In this document: piece by piece, positions 46,914 through 57,810 of the stretch
How positions within the stretch are numbered: the stretch's first letter is position 1
Layout of the letters: every line of letters starts with the position of its first letter
Assembly: GCF_910592395.1 (NCBI RefSeq)
Contig: NC_088326.1
Coordinates: 3,293,001 to 3,353,000 of the forward strand
Source of the DNA: Lineus longissimus
Taxonomy: Eukaryota; Nemertea; Pilidiophora; Heteronemertea; Lineidae
Direction: 5' to 3'
Length of the DNA stretch: 60,000 nt
Program-made: the position numbers and the translations under genes
Notes under the pieces: generated by a model
Told to the model about the DNA's origin: nothing
The model's input: the letters and a program-made list of their open reading frames with translations, nothing else
The model's database searches: none

Positions 46914-48982
46914 ATGACCAAGCAAATTCGACGGGCCTACTACGAGAAGCTGATTGACAACAGAGCTTTGCATCATCCAGATCTGTCCAGCTCGCTGGAG
47001 GTATCACTTCTTGGTTGTGCAACCGTTTGCCTTTTGCATGCAGTTTGTACCACGTTTGATACTTGTGACAAAGGCAATGGTATTACGTGCCAGGGGAGTC
47101 GCAGAGAGGGCACCTGTATGGAGAAGGAGGAGGCTTTCTTCAAGTCAAGGTGCAGGCTATTTCAAAGAAAGGTAATGATATACATGTATTCCAAAACACC
47201 TTGGCCACAATGTTTGGTTTTTATAATGGATGATGTGTTAGCCTCGTTTTCACAACAAATGTTTTGGTGTGACACTCACTACCTCTTGAGAGGGGATAAA
47301 ATGTGTCGAAAACAGATTATCGGTGAATAATTCTTAATCTATGTCTAGGTTGAAATGTTTTAGAATAGACATTAGTACCTCACTACCGGTATTGGGTGTC
47401 TCGCTAAACACAGCTTGGGGGTAGCTGTCCTTTCTCGCAAAATCTCGGCTGCCGCCTCGGTTAAGGCCAACATTTAAGGGCCGTTTACAGGGGACTGATC
47501 TGATCTGGTCTGATTTGGTACCGTAGTTTCGCCATCACAGTGTTGGTGGGCCTACCAATCTTTGCAGTTCGGTATCAGTACCATTGATATTATCAAAGGT
47601 AGCTGTCGGCTGCCCAGTCACCTCCTATTCTACATAAGTTGTTTCCATCAACAAATTGCACAAAAAAAGAAAAAAAATCAAAATCTGACTGAATTATCAC
47701 GCTTTTCCGTGTCACCCCAAACGAAATGATCAGCCAGAATGAATGGTGACTCTGTCTTGTATCTGCAGTTATCATAGTCAAACCACAGCCGCAATCAGCC
47801 CTTAACTAGTTTTGCCATGTGCATACTGACTTGCTTGAACATTCTGATTTCTCCCACGTCCCGTCCTCGAAGAAATCAGTCATTGTATTCAGCAAAAAGC
47901 TTCTTCGAGTCAGGCCACCGATCGAGTACAAAGTTGGAAGAGGGATACTATTCTATAATGCTAAACTCGGGTACTTGGTTGTCCGAAAATTCGAGCACCC
48001 TGTCCCTTATACCCGTACAATAGTCTATCACTATATTTCCATTTGCAAAGCCTACGTAGTCCTTTTTAACTCATCCTATTACTTAAGATCGGGCGTACAA
48101 CATAACTTCGTTTTAGGATGGTATGAGGGACTTCTGATTATTAAAGAAACTAGACCTAGATACACCCAATACCATCTCCAAGACTTAGTCAGAGGACGGA
48201 TATGTGGAGAGATGAAATTATCTAAAAGTTATAAAATACATTTATGTGAGAATTTTGATTTGAGCAACTATACAGAAATCAACGAGGCAAACACAAAACT
48301 TTATCACTATTGCGAGTCTGCGGAAAATATTGTTTTGCTTACGTACAGAATCCGCCGATCTAATGTATCTACATGTATTACCAGTGAGGCTAAGAGAGTT
48401 ATTTTATATTTAGAGCCAATAGATGCAGAGGTTTTGACTACAAGGAACAATGTGCAACAGAGGAATCATCGAATTATATACTACTACGATGCACCTATAA
48501 TTCATAAGGACCATGTTATTGTTACCTTTACCATCGAAAAAATCGGCATCAACTTTGGCGCTAAAGACACCAAGTTCGTTGTTTTTCACAGAAGGCCACC
48601 AAACAATTTCAACGTCTATGATACAAAATGCACCTTGAAACAATCGCCCTCGCAACTTTATAACCCATTAGCCGGGCTGCTTATCTATTTTTGCACCGAT
48701 TGGCCAAATTACACCAAAATATCATTCGCATTGGAAATAAGTTGTCCTGAAAGACTAGGTCCCGTTCTTAATGACCCCTTACTAGAAGGATCAACTACAC
48801 CACTACGAAGGACGCAAATTGCGTCACAAATATTTAGAACTTCGAAATATGGTGTCCCCAGATGGTTAAGCAAACGGGGCGATCTATTATTTTTTCCGCG
48901 AGAGACAGGAGATAATATGCGGATGAACAACTTGGTCTTTTTCAAAAAATCGTTATTTAAAGGGTTAGTACACCGTTCGTAA
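46914..48982 (+). CDS. Orphan gene A, copy 3 (two exons, compact intron)
   Basis: The clearest version of the gene: exon 1 46914-47171, a 638-bp GT-AG intron, exon 2 47810-48982, both borders in phase 0, product about 476 residues. Residues 1-86 hold Cys at about 35, 39, 45, 51, 59, 68 and 80, with [14 protein letters not shown] resembling the core of PAN/apple modules; this is a weak similarity. The rest matches no family I know. Visible marks are a CHVHTDLL start of exon 2, SSYY, a [11 protein letters not shown] block, an LYHYCES block and a [13 protein letters not shown] tail. A stop lies in frame 57 bases before the ATG, and a tttttcag acceptor upstream (about 2666 in copy 1) suggests a 5' untranslated exon. 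Without RNA data its expression is unknown. Confidence 0.68.
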
Positions 48983-49712
48983 TTACTGTTGGTCTGCTGT
49001 TATACACGATGCCGTAGTGCTGTATCATGCCTATGAATTGGCTGAAACTTGATATTTATAGTACATGTACATGTATTTGTACATTTGTTTACATAACAGC
49101 ATTGTTGAAATTTACATTCAGTGCGTATTAACATAAGTTGAATCTTTCAAATTCAATCACAAATTTCATATTATCAACGAACGGCGTAGGCCTTTAAAGG
49201 AAATGGCATGATCACGTGATTGGGGTCACGTTGGGGTCCATGATGCAGATTAGGGTATTATTTTCATGTATTTAGTTGGAAAAATCGAGCATTTGTCACT
49301 TTCCTTCTGAGACATTACCGCATAAATTCGCATATTTCCCACGAAAAAAACATACGCACGACATCTGAATCATCAGAGAGGTTTCGCCGCAAATCGCCCA
49401 AAACGCCAACGTAAACGCCGATCCCGTTGTTCAACTTCCTGGTCACGATGCCGTACAAAGAGATTTGCGTTCGCGTTGGAGTTTCGGGGGGTTTGCGAAA
49501 ACGCCCAAATATTGAAAATCGCCGTAAAACTCACTTGCGACTGGACGGATTTTCTCGAGACAAAAACTAACCCGATCTGGATATATATGTGTGTTTATTC
49601 GTCGAGAAATAGTTCTGACACATGTGGTGCATTTACAGATTTGTGCTGGGTGCTAGGTGCTTGTTTACAACGATCTATTTACATATCCGTGAAAAATCAA
49701 GGTTCAAAGAAT

Positions 49713-52700
49713 TTAACTAGTGCACAGAAAATCAATCATTTCTGTTAATTCCCTATGATTAAACGCCGCATCCCCTACGTCTCGCATGACCATCAATTCG
49801 CTAATCTGTTCCGCTAACCTATTTTGCCCGTTCTTATCATTCACTATATAAAAAACCCTCAACATATCTCCCCAGCTGTCCACATTGTTCCTATCTAACC
49901 CATATTTTGCATACAACATGTTGACACTTCTCCCCAGTGAAGATTCACTCCCCTGACACACAAGTTTAAAACACAAGCTGACAAATACATTCTTAGATGA
50001 AGACATACCACCCATAAAATTCATTAACCGTTTTTCTAGTTCAATTTCAATACAAAAGTCGTGAACAATGCACGGCAGTAAATCATTGTGAGTCCTGTAT
50101 GGTAGATTTAAAACCCGTCGCAGACACTTCCGCCACGCAACAAACAATTCCTCCATATAAGGCTTAGACAAGTCCAGAAGCTGGGAACCATATAAAGACA
50201 TACAAAAACTTTTGAAAAGTGCGTACCTTACATGCGCATGGGCAAATCTGAACTGTGCCATTAACATGTTAGTTCTTTTGTACAAGTCATTTATTAAAAG
50301 CTCTACTCGTCTCCGATCAACACGAGGACCCAAAATAATACCGAGGTGTTCTTCCTCCATAGATATGAGTATCTGTGTGCCCTCAAAAAACAATGCCCTT
50401 GGTGGATCATCTAACCCAAAAACTAAAAATCTACTTTTTGATGCATTGAACGAAATATTAAAGTCAATTGAAAAACAACTTGCTGTACTCAACATTTTCT
50501 TCAACCCACGTAATGAGGGTGCAAGCATGATTAGGTCGTCTGCGAAGGCAAAGACGCCACAAAAGAGGTTACCAACATGGCACCCAAAACCAGCCTTCTT
50601 TAAATTCGCCACCAGCTCATCTATGTAAATACCAAAGAGTACAGGAGACAATACACCACCTTGTTTCACACCATTAGAGACAGCAAATTCTGCTGAGACA
50701 CATTCCCCCCATTGAACTCTCACCCGTTGTTGGGTGTATAAAGATGCCAGAAACCTTGCCGCAAACGGGCACAACCCTTTTTTAGTCAAAAGACAGAATA
50801 ACTTTACAAAATGCACACAATCAAAAGCCCGGCTAGCGTCCAGCATGACACAATATACTGCTGTGTTACAGCTTTTATAATAATTAATGACCTCATTTAC
50901 AATTGAACTGCACGCCGCCGTAGAAACACCAGTCTTAAAACCAAATTGAGCATCGGAGGTCTGTAAAACCTTCTCATACTTTTTTAAGAAAATGTTGTCC
51001 ATAATTTTTCCGATGATGCTACTTAAAGAGATACCACGATAATTATCTGAGACATTTAAAGACTTTCTGCTGTTCTTCGGAATTGGAATAACTCTGGTTT
51101 GAACGAAACCACGGGGACAATAACCATGACTCATCATGGAACTCAATAAAAGTGACAAATACACATTCAACCTTTGACTCCCATTGATAAAAAGATCTGA
51201 CATTATTTTAGGATTACTATCCGTCTTTCCGCGCTTTAATCGCCTGATCCCACCAACTACCTCTTGGAATGAAATACCATGACTGGCATCACAATTACCA
51301 TCCCGACAACCACTGGCGATTCCTAAATCCAGATCCCTCTTCAAGTCATTCATCTCATTTACATTGTACGACACCGAGTTATACAAACTTTTGAATTTTT
51401 CGCCAAAGAGATTACATGTAGCGTCCATGCCACTAACTCCGTCCATGCTATTTGGTTGCATAGCTCTTGTTCCCTTAACCTTCTTCACATTCTTCCAAAA
51501 CTCATTTTTATCATTATTTCCGAGTGACTCGGCTAACTTATTTGCTGCAACCCTATCATGATTTGTCTTGTTTCGTTTAACTGATAGATGATACAAGGCC
51601 CTTGTATGGCGCCTTATGTCAGCGATCACCCCCAGCCGCGGCCTACCATTCTCCTTCCAGAGATTATGCCAGAACATAGCTCGTTGCCTATACTCTTTCA
51701 CCTCATCGGTCCACCCGGCTCTGCCCTGGTCCTCACGTACCCCACTTTTCACATGTTTTAGAGGTATAGATTCCTCCCCAGCCGAAATGCACGCCGCAAT
51801 GATCTCCTCATGAAGCCGATCAATTACCTCATTGTGCATGACACAGAATGGATCGCCGCAGCGTGTCAGGTCATCCGGGATAGCAATAACTCTCAGGTTT
51901 TCATCTAAAGCCTCTTTGTATCTCATAATGTCCTCAGGTCCTGCTTTATCCCAGTCTAGTATTTGCCTAGACTCATTTCTTACGTCCTTATTTTCATATC
52001 CAAAGACCTGAACATCAGTACTCAATATCATAGAAAGGCTGGAGTGATCTGAGGGGTTGTCAGCCCTATGCAGAGCAGTGTACTGCTCGATCCTATTAAA
52101 AACATTTTCTGAGATTATAAAATGATCCAAAAGGGATCTTGCGCCTGTGATCTTACTCTCAAATGTATATTCTACATTACATACGGCATGCGTTCTTCCA
52201 CAGAACAGACTCTCCCTCTCCAAAAAGTTCAACAACGCCCTAGTATTATCTGACCCGGCCCTGCTGAAGTCGGTATTCCAATCCCCTCCAATAATAACAT
52301 CATTAACATTTGACATTTCTATAATTGCAGAGATCTCTTGCAGGACACCATTAAAAATTTCAATATCTTGCCCATCAGTAGGCATGTACACATTTATCAA
52401 CAACATTTCATTTTGTAAACCAGGGCTATCAACCTGCACAGCGCATACCCTCTTTGATTCCCATTGAATTGGTTTAACCAGAGTCTTTCTATACAAGGGT
52501 CTGGTCACTGGTTTCAACATCAAAGACACCGCCCGTCTCGAACGACGTGCGGTGGGACAGCGCTCTCTCGGATCACGTGGTACACCCAAGCCAACTTTTT
52601 ACGCCATATCCGCCATTTTGGTTCACTCGGAACGTCATCGTCTCAATCTCTCTCACAAAAACATGTTTTTACTGCCTGAAGGATATCAAGAATCGCTTTG

Positions 52701-55441
52701 AGTTGCTAAAATCAAGATAGACTTTTATCTCACGGACAGTTAGGTATGTTTCAATTTGCGATATATGTTATTAGTTTTGCACCAATTGGTCATCTTTGTA
52801 GACTGTAGTTTTGACGGCGATTCGAAAAATGTCCAAATAGTTTTTTTTCTTCTCGCAGTTTTCCACATTTTTGTTGTTAGGCGTTCAGTATGATGTCGTT
52901 GTTGATTTGACTTTTTAAAAGATTCACATTGTTCTTTATGGTTTGATCTAACTTAATAATCGCGTGTGGTTAAAATTGAACCGAAAAAACTGACGTTAGA
53001 GCGGGTTTTATTCGGGTCTCCGAAAAAAAACCTAAAAAACGCCAGAAGAAAACGAAAAATTCTCGGATAGACGAAAAGTTGTTGTTAGCAGTTAGCATGT
53101 TTATCGTGCAAATTTCATTATCATAGTACATTTGCTAATTAGATATAACTGTCTTCTTACTAAATAATCAACTCTTGTACCTTTTTAAGTTTTTAATCTT
53201 GAGTTATTATTATTACAAATTGGTCCCGTTTTCCTCAAATTGGTTTTGTCATTCAGCGGTTCAGTGTGTAGAGTACCCGGATGTATATGGCTTCATGCAC
53301 AGGTCATGACAGATACCAGAAAAGGTTCGATGACAGGTTGAAATAAAATGTCATGCAAAGCATCATACTCAAAAGTACTCAAATCCACTGTTGTGTTATG
53401 TGTGTGGTTTACATTACCTGCATTACTCATTATTTCTCGGCTCCCTGCAATGTATGCCATGTGTTGATAACTTTTGTAAACAATAACACAACAGCTTGTG
53501 TTGTATTTGTATTTGTTAATTTGTTTTTTAACCTAACTTAAGTAGGCCTGGGCCTTATAATTGTAATTCCTGATTTGAGTCACCTGATGAAATGAACTTA
53601 TTCACTCTGTTGTTTTATTTACCAGTTGTAATTTTTGTTGTTTTGTTTACCAGTTATAAATTATGCTGTTTCACTTCTTCACTTTAGGTCTGGTTCCATC
53701 ATGCCGAATAAGAAAAAGGGTTCAAGGTCCAGGTTCACACGTCCCAAGAGCAAGAAAGATGATAGGTTACCGAAGGCGTCAGTGTTAGATCCAGTTAGCG
53801 TGTTAGATCCAGTTCTCGAAAATTTCTGCAACACAGTTATGACTATGAGCACAAGGCTAGAACCGGACGATCGACCTGCTGAAGTTATATTGACAGTGCC
53901 GACTTTTTTCGAGGCTATTTCTGTTGCTGATAGTGATAGGACAACTTGAAATGAAGGACAACATTGAAGGTCCTTGATAGAATGGTTTTACTTCACTTTA
54001 TGTTTCTGGTATTACCCGGTAATAAAATGTTTTTATGTAAATCAAATTGTATTGATTTTTTTACTGGTTCTGGTAATGGTACACCCGTGCTGTCTATCTC
54101 CTACGGTACGGAAAATGTGTTTATTCCAACCGCTAGATAACATTTGCTTCAGGTGAAACCAATCCCTATGACACCTGGTCAGCTGTAGCGTAGCTCCAGA
54201 CTGAAACTATGACCTAAACATGTATTTCTATGACATGTCAATGTCCATGAAGAAACTTTTACCACCATTTGGACATTTTGCTATAATGATGGGAGATAAA
54301 TTCAGTCATCCATACCGGGTCAAATCACATTTCACAACAGAGACGTCTACCACAGTGTTACTTTGAGAATCCTCAGTTTTAGGGGGGGGGGGGGGGTTAA
54401 CAAGAAAAAGTCAAGAATGAGTTAATGCGCTTTCATTTAATATGTCAAGGACGGTTGACATTAACACTTGATCTATATTGACATCACTGATCTGGTTTGA
54501 TAACACACACATCATCACAGGATTCATCAGGGCAATGTCTTACTTTCCTTCAGTCCCTTTCTCAACGCTTTTTGACCTTTCAACACCTGCTTGGTTTTTT
54601 CCTGAATAGTGTCCTTTACCGATCGCGCCAGCGAAAAACCCCTCAAGACCAGATACAACTTCACTACTTTCCTGAATAAATTCAGTTGTTGGTCATGCTC
54701 AGGAAGCAGACTTGAAAGATCGTCTAAATTAACCGGAAAATCTTGAACGACAACTCCCTTACATGACTTACAGAGTGCCAGATTAAGTTGATGTGATGAG
54801 CAGTGAAAATAGATGGCTTTCTGGTTGTCGGTTTTGGCCTGGAATTGTTTAAAAGCACCTTTATGCTTCCTAGACATATTGCCGGCACCATCATATGTTT
54901 GACAGCGACATTTTCCTGTGTCTAGGCCATTTTTGTTGTTAGTGTCTTCCTCATTCGGAACGGTTCGGAGAAACTCGGTGAGCTTCGGCGACTTACGACG
55001 TTTGCGCAAAATTTAAGAAAAAATTAAAGGGCTTCATCTGGCTCCAGTTAATTGCCCGAGAGAGCCGTGTGATCAAAGGAAAGTTGCCGGTGACCAGACC
55101 CTTGTATAGAAAGACTCTGGTTTAACACATGCATCACTATGAGCGTTCCACGCGATTGCAGCGCCACCGTGAGGCCTGCCAACCAACAAAGATTCACTTG
55201 CCATACCAGTGACACCATGAATATTAATGGTACTCCCAATTTCACTACCAAGTTTCTTAAGTTGCTCATTATACAACCAATGTTCCTGTATGAAGAGGAA
55301 ATCCGCATCCTTACTAAGGTCTCTTAAATATTCATGTCTACCAGGCCCAGTACCATTACTGTTGTAAGTAGTGCATTTCAAAGTGTTCACAAGTGTAGCC
55401 AGAGTTATTGTCAGTAAAAGAATTAGGGACCTACTTATCAT
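49713..55441 (-). CDS. LINE ORF2 (APE endonuclease + reverse transcriptase), interrupted by hAT insertion
   Basis: The likely start is the ATG at 55441, which lies inside the end of ORF1 (ATGATAAGTAG), suggesting reinitiation after the ORF1 stop. The N-terminal part (55441-55119) and C-terminal part (52470-49713) are separated by the hAT element. Removing the element and one 8-bp target copy leaves 3081 bases, an exact 1027 codons. Endonuclease marks: QEHWL, NVYMPTDG, GGDWNTDF, SLLDHF, SDHSSL. RT marks on the C-terminal part: SDNYRGISL, QFGF, DASRAFD, GVKQGGVLSPVLF, FADDL. No other stop or frameshift is seen, so the LINE was probably young when hit. Confidence 0.92.
52471..52478 (+). repeat. 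hAT target-site duplication, left
   Basis: GGTTTAAC, repeated at 55119-55126. Deleting one copy together with the element restores the LINE ORF2 frame. Confidence 0.85.
52605..54026 (+). other. Candidate spliced transcription unit inside the hAT element
   Basis: Signals in order on the plus strand: CGCCATTTTGG (about 52611, YY1-like, as in many TATA-less promoters), a possible leader exon ending at 52743 with a GTATGT donor, a 944-bp intron, a ctttag acceptor at 53687, a 82-codon ORF (53701-53949) and AATAAA at 54021. Each signal alone is weak; the ordered set is suggestive. Confidence 0.35.
53701..53949 (+). CDS. Small basic orphan protein encoded within the hAT element
   Basis: 82 codons from an ATG 13 bases after the inferred acceptor. 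The N-terminus is strongly basic (MPNKKKGSRSRFTRPKSKKD, a likely nuclear-localisation or nucleic-acid-binding stretch), followed by a short repeat LDPVSVLDPVLE. No family is recognised. It points away from the transposase fragment, so it could be host sequence captured by the element or a second transposon gene. Confidence 0.35.
   Translation: MPNKKKGSRSRFTRPKSKKDDRLPKASVLDPVSVLDPVLENFCNTVMTMSTRLEPDDRPAEVILTVPTFFEAISVADSDRTT
54527..55009 (-). pseudogene. hAT transposase fragment (ZMYM1/DUF4371-like)
   Basis: 160 codons. Residues 39-45 (YDGAGNM) and 69-80 (HCSSHQLNLALC) are the conserved RNase-H-fold blocks of hAT transposases of the type found in zinc-finger MYM-type 1-like proteins; the Asp of YDGA is a catalytic-core position in this family. 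The C-terminal dimerisation region (hATC) and the N-terminal zinc finger are absent, so it is a remnant covering perhaps a quarter of the enzyme. A gene fragment captured from another hAT copy is the alternative. Confidence 0.75.
55119..55126 (+). repeat. hAT target-site duplication, right
   Basis: GGTTTAAC, matching 52471-52478. Its first G may also be read as the last base of the terminal inverted repeat. Confidence 0.85.
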
Positions 55442-56963
55442 CAACACCTTGCTGTCTGTTTTGTTCGCGACTTTTAGACGGAACGACATACTTGCGGACC
55501 GTGACGCCCTCCGGCCACATGTCCTCACTCATGAGTTTCGGGTAGTCTGTTTTCCCGACAGTTATCCTAAATGAACAGTATGCTGAATCTGGGTGTGATA
55601 AACGTTTAACAGCACGCACATTTATGTCCTGTTCTTTGACATATTCCTCGAGATCAGACTCAACTGTGCCTTTTCTCAATCGGTACACAAACACATCCCT
55701 GGCAGGCTCCGGACCTGCTATAAGTTTATCACTGCACTTAGCTTTCCCAACGATTGCGCGACGCCTATTCATTTCACGTTTCTTTTCTCGCTGCACTTCA
55801 TATCTGCCCTTTTCGAAGACATCACTGTCACCGTCAGAGCTCCTGTACTGATTTTCTGATTTACTGCATCCCCTAAGACGCAGCACATTTTTGTGAATAG
55901 GTGCGGATACGCCGCCGGACCGGGAGTCCTGCGATAGACCTTGATTGTCGTCTTTCCCACGGAAAGACTCGGACGGCAAGGTTGATGCGGCCTTGGCGTA
56001 CGACTTTCCTACAGGCAGCTCTTTTGTCTCCATCCTCGTTCCGGACGGATACATGATGTGAGGCCAGCCACGACTGCCTCCCCGACGACCACGGTGACCC
56101 CTGCTACCGATACTAGCTCGCGCATTAACCAATGACATACTGCACTGCGGTGGCATATAAGAACTGTATGCGCCATTTGCTTTGGGATTCTCAGTACACG
56201 TCTCCGTCTCGCTCGATTGTATTTCACTTTCGACACACACTGCCTCCCTATCGAAGTTTGCTTCCCGTTTCTGTTCTCTCGCTGTGATATCAAAGATTTC
56301 AATAGAGTTTTTGGTAGCGACTTTCTGCACCTCCGCGAGCCTGCATTCTAGTTTCGACAGGCGATCAACTAATGAAATGTTATTTAACTCTTCGGGATGA
56401 GCACGTGGAATCTTCCCAAGATCCTCTGCGTCAATCACAAACTTCGGCAACATATCTGCAGAATCTAGCTTTTTAATAGCCTGAATAATGTCTACTGCGT
56501 TTGCTGCCTCCTCTGACCGATTTACAGAGGTCTTTCTCGTCTCTTTCTTACCCAATACACTGTTGTCACCTTTCTCCCATAACAGGTTTTTCGCACTAAG
56601 AATGTCATTCGGCGAGAAGAAACCAACCACAGCCTTTTTAATGGCATCAAATGGCCCCGAGTGGACACCATATACGATATATGCCAGAACCGGGTCACAT
56701 ATGGTCACTGGAGTCTGACAATCCCCAGTATGACCGTCATCTTGTTTACTAGTATTCACATCTGTCACATCATCCTTCTCGCGCTCATCATCAGCATCGC
56801 CCTCATTGCTGCCGTCACCAACCTTTGACATTTTGTGCTCGGGACTCACTTTCTTGCCATCTGGTGTCAACTTATTGAACGACCGCTTGTTGGTCGGCGT
56901 CCCAGACAACGACCAGACCGAATCGCAATCCTCTAAAGTCTTTTGAGTCGATGACGCAGCCAT
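55431..56963 (-). CDS. LINE ORF1 protein (RNA-binding, RRM-like C-terminus)
   Basis: 510 codons from an ATG at 56963 (MAASSTQKTLEDCDSVW). ORF1 proteins bind element RNA and act in forming the particle that reverse-transcribes it. Visible parts: an acidic, low-complexity N-terminus; a block at about residues 92-130 (AYIVYGVHSGPFDAIKKAVV and NDILSAKNLLWE) of a type common in invertebrate LINE ORF1s; a predicted coiled-coil stretch near 195-240; an Arg/Gly patch (RGHRGRRGGSRG) near 288; and a C-terminal RRM-like domain at about 420-495 (RDVFVYRLRKGT, then WPEGVTVRKYV). The frame has no stops. It overlaps the start of ORF2 by 11 bases. Confidence 0.85.
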   Translation of the reverse strand: MAASSTQKTLEDCDSVWSLSGTPTNKRSFNKLTPDGKKVSPEHKMSKVGDGSNEGDADDEREKDDVTDVNTSKQDDGHTGDCQTPVTICDPVLAYIVYGVHSGPFDAIKKAVVGFFSPNDILSAKNLLWEKGDNSVLGKKETRKTSVNRSEEAANAVDIIQAIKKLDSADMLPKFVIDAEDLGKIPRAHPEELNNISLVDRLSKLECRLAEVQKVATKNSIEIFDITAREQKREANFDREAVCVESEIQSSETETCTENPKANGAYSSYMPPQCSMSLVNARASIGSRGHRGRRGGSRGWPHIMYPSGTRMETKELPVGKSYAKAASTLPSESFRGKDDNQGLSQDSRSGGVSAPIHKNVLRLRGCSKSENQYRSSDGDSDVFEKGRYEVQREKKREMNRRRAIVGKAKCSDKLIAGPEPARDVFVYRLRKGTVESDLEEYVKEQDINVRAVKRLSHPDSAYCSFRITVGKTDYPKLMSEDMWPEGVTVRKYVVPSKSREQNRQQGVDDK

Positions 56964-57616
56964 GCGTGACGAATGAACACATACGGATTGTCCTTAAACG
57001 TATGTATGTTCATGTATGTGCACTGTAATGCACTATGGAATTTTTAGAACGACTTGGGACATTTACAGCTCCAAAAACTCACAATCCAGGAATGAAACCT
57101 GGCAAAAGTCTATCAGATATCAGTCAGTCTCACCTACACGCTTATATCAGTCCCTACGATCACGATAGGACTTCTTGATTACTGCGATAAATTCCGATTT
57201 GGTCAGAGAACAAATCAAATACTACCGCCATTTGGCAGCCATCTTATTATCTCAATAAACTTGTTGACAGTAAGTTGATGAAATGTGGTCCTGCCAACTT
57301 CTCTGGTAATTCTTAAGGAACCGAGTCGGCATGAGTAAAAACACTTCGTTTGGATTTAGCTTATCATGTTTACATTTAATATATTTAGAGTTAGTGGTCT
57401 ATTGCGTTCATGTTTATTTATGAGTTTTCGCAAATCTCCCGAAACGCCAACGTGAACGCCAGCCCAATGTTCGATCTCTTGATAACTATGTCGAACAACT
57501 GCATACGTTTGTGTTGACGTTTCGGTGGTTTGCGAAAACTCCCTATTGCAACTCCCTGGCCAATCTCCTAGTCTCGCCATCGGTAACGGTTGCTTAGTGA
57601 TACTAGCACTGTTTAC

Positions 57617-57800
57617 TAAGCCCCCCTTTTGGAGGGGCTCTTAAGATACACGTGTGTGCGGAAGTAGATAATGTAAATGAATGATGAGAAATAAAGAGAG
57701 TAACTATTGATTGTAAGCCCCCCTTTAGGAGGGGCTCTTAAGATACACGTGTGTGCGGGAGTAGATAATGTAAATGAATGATGAGAAATAAAGAGAGATT
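57617..57800 (+). repeat. Two direct repeats of about 100 bp with a CCCCCC/GGAGGGG hairpin
   Basis: Each copy begins AAGCCCCCCTTTWGGAGGGG, which forms a stem-loop, and continues CTCTTAAGATACACGTGTGT through AATAAAGAGAG. They start at about 57618 and 57715. This is where homology to copy 1 stops. Confidence 0.8.
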
Positions 57801-57810
57801 GTATATCCTA

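Larger units (their letters stand above)
52479..55118 (-). mobile_element. hAT-type DNA transposon inserted in LINE ORF2
   Basis: 2640 bp with inverted ends CAGAGTCTTTCTATACAAGG (about 32 bp almost perfect), flanked by GGTTTAAC on both sides (52471-52478 and 55119-55126). An 8-bp duplication and CAGAG-type ends are hallmarks of hAT elements. The right end loses one symmetric G unless it overlaps the duplication. Inside are a transposase fragment on the minus strand (54527-55009) and a small spliced-looking unit on the plus strand (52605-54026). It is too short for a complete hAT transposase, so it is non-autonomous. Confidence 0.85.
49584..57254 (-). mobile_element. Nearly full-length APE-type LINE (non-LTR retrotransposon), split by a hAT element
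   Basis: The copy 1 empty site (ctggataaacttg, about 14718) is split here, with ATA on both sides (49581-49583 and 57255-57257). Without its nested insert the element is about 5.0 kb: 5' leader (57254-56964, starting with AAGATGGCTGCC-like sequence), ORF1, ORF2, a 130-bp 3' UTR with AATAAA, and a short AC/AT-repeat tail instead of poly(A). Two overlapping ORFs, an APE endonuclease and an RT with FADD place it among LINEs; the ORF1 type and simple-repeat tail suggest the CR1/L2-like side of the jockey group, but the clade is not settled. Confidence 0.92.
43931..57617 (+). repeat. Tandem segmental duplication, copy 3 (truncated, LINE-interrupted)
   Basis: Third copy. It follows copy 1 from the tetraspanin exons to the first exon of orphan gene A. 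It then skips the whole 9.3-kb intronic repeat block and resumes at gene A exon 2. It is interrupted by a LINE between 49583 and 57255, and finally leaves homology at about 57617, which corresponds to about 15057 in copy 1. The ORF B region is not reached. Confidence 0.9.

Noticed and set aside
50212-52467. Several plus-strand frames of 60-140 codons over LINE ORF2
   Set aside because: Antisense shadows of the reverse-transcriptase frame.
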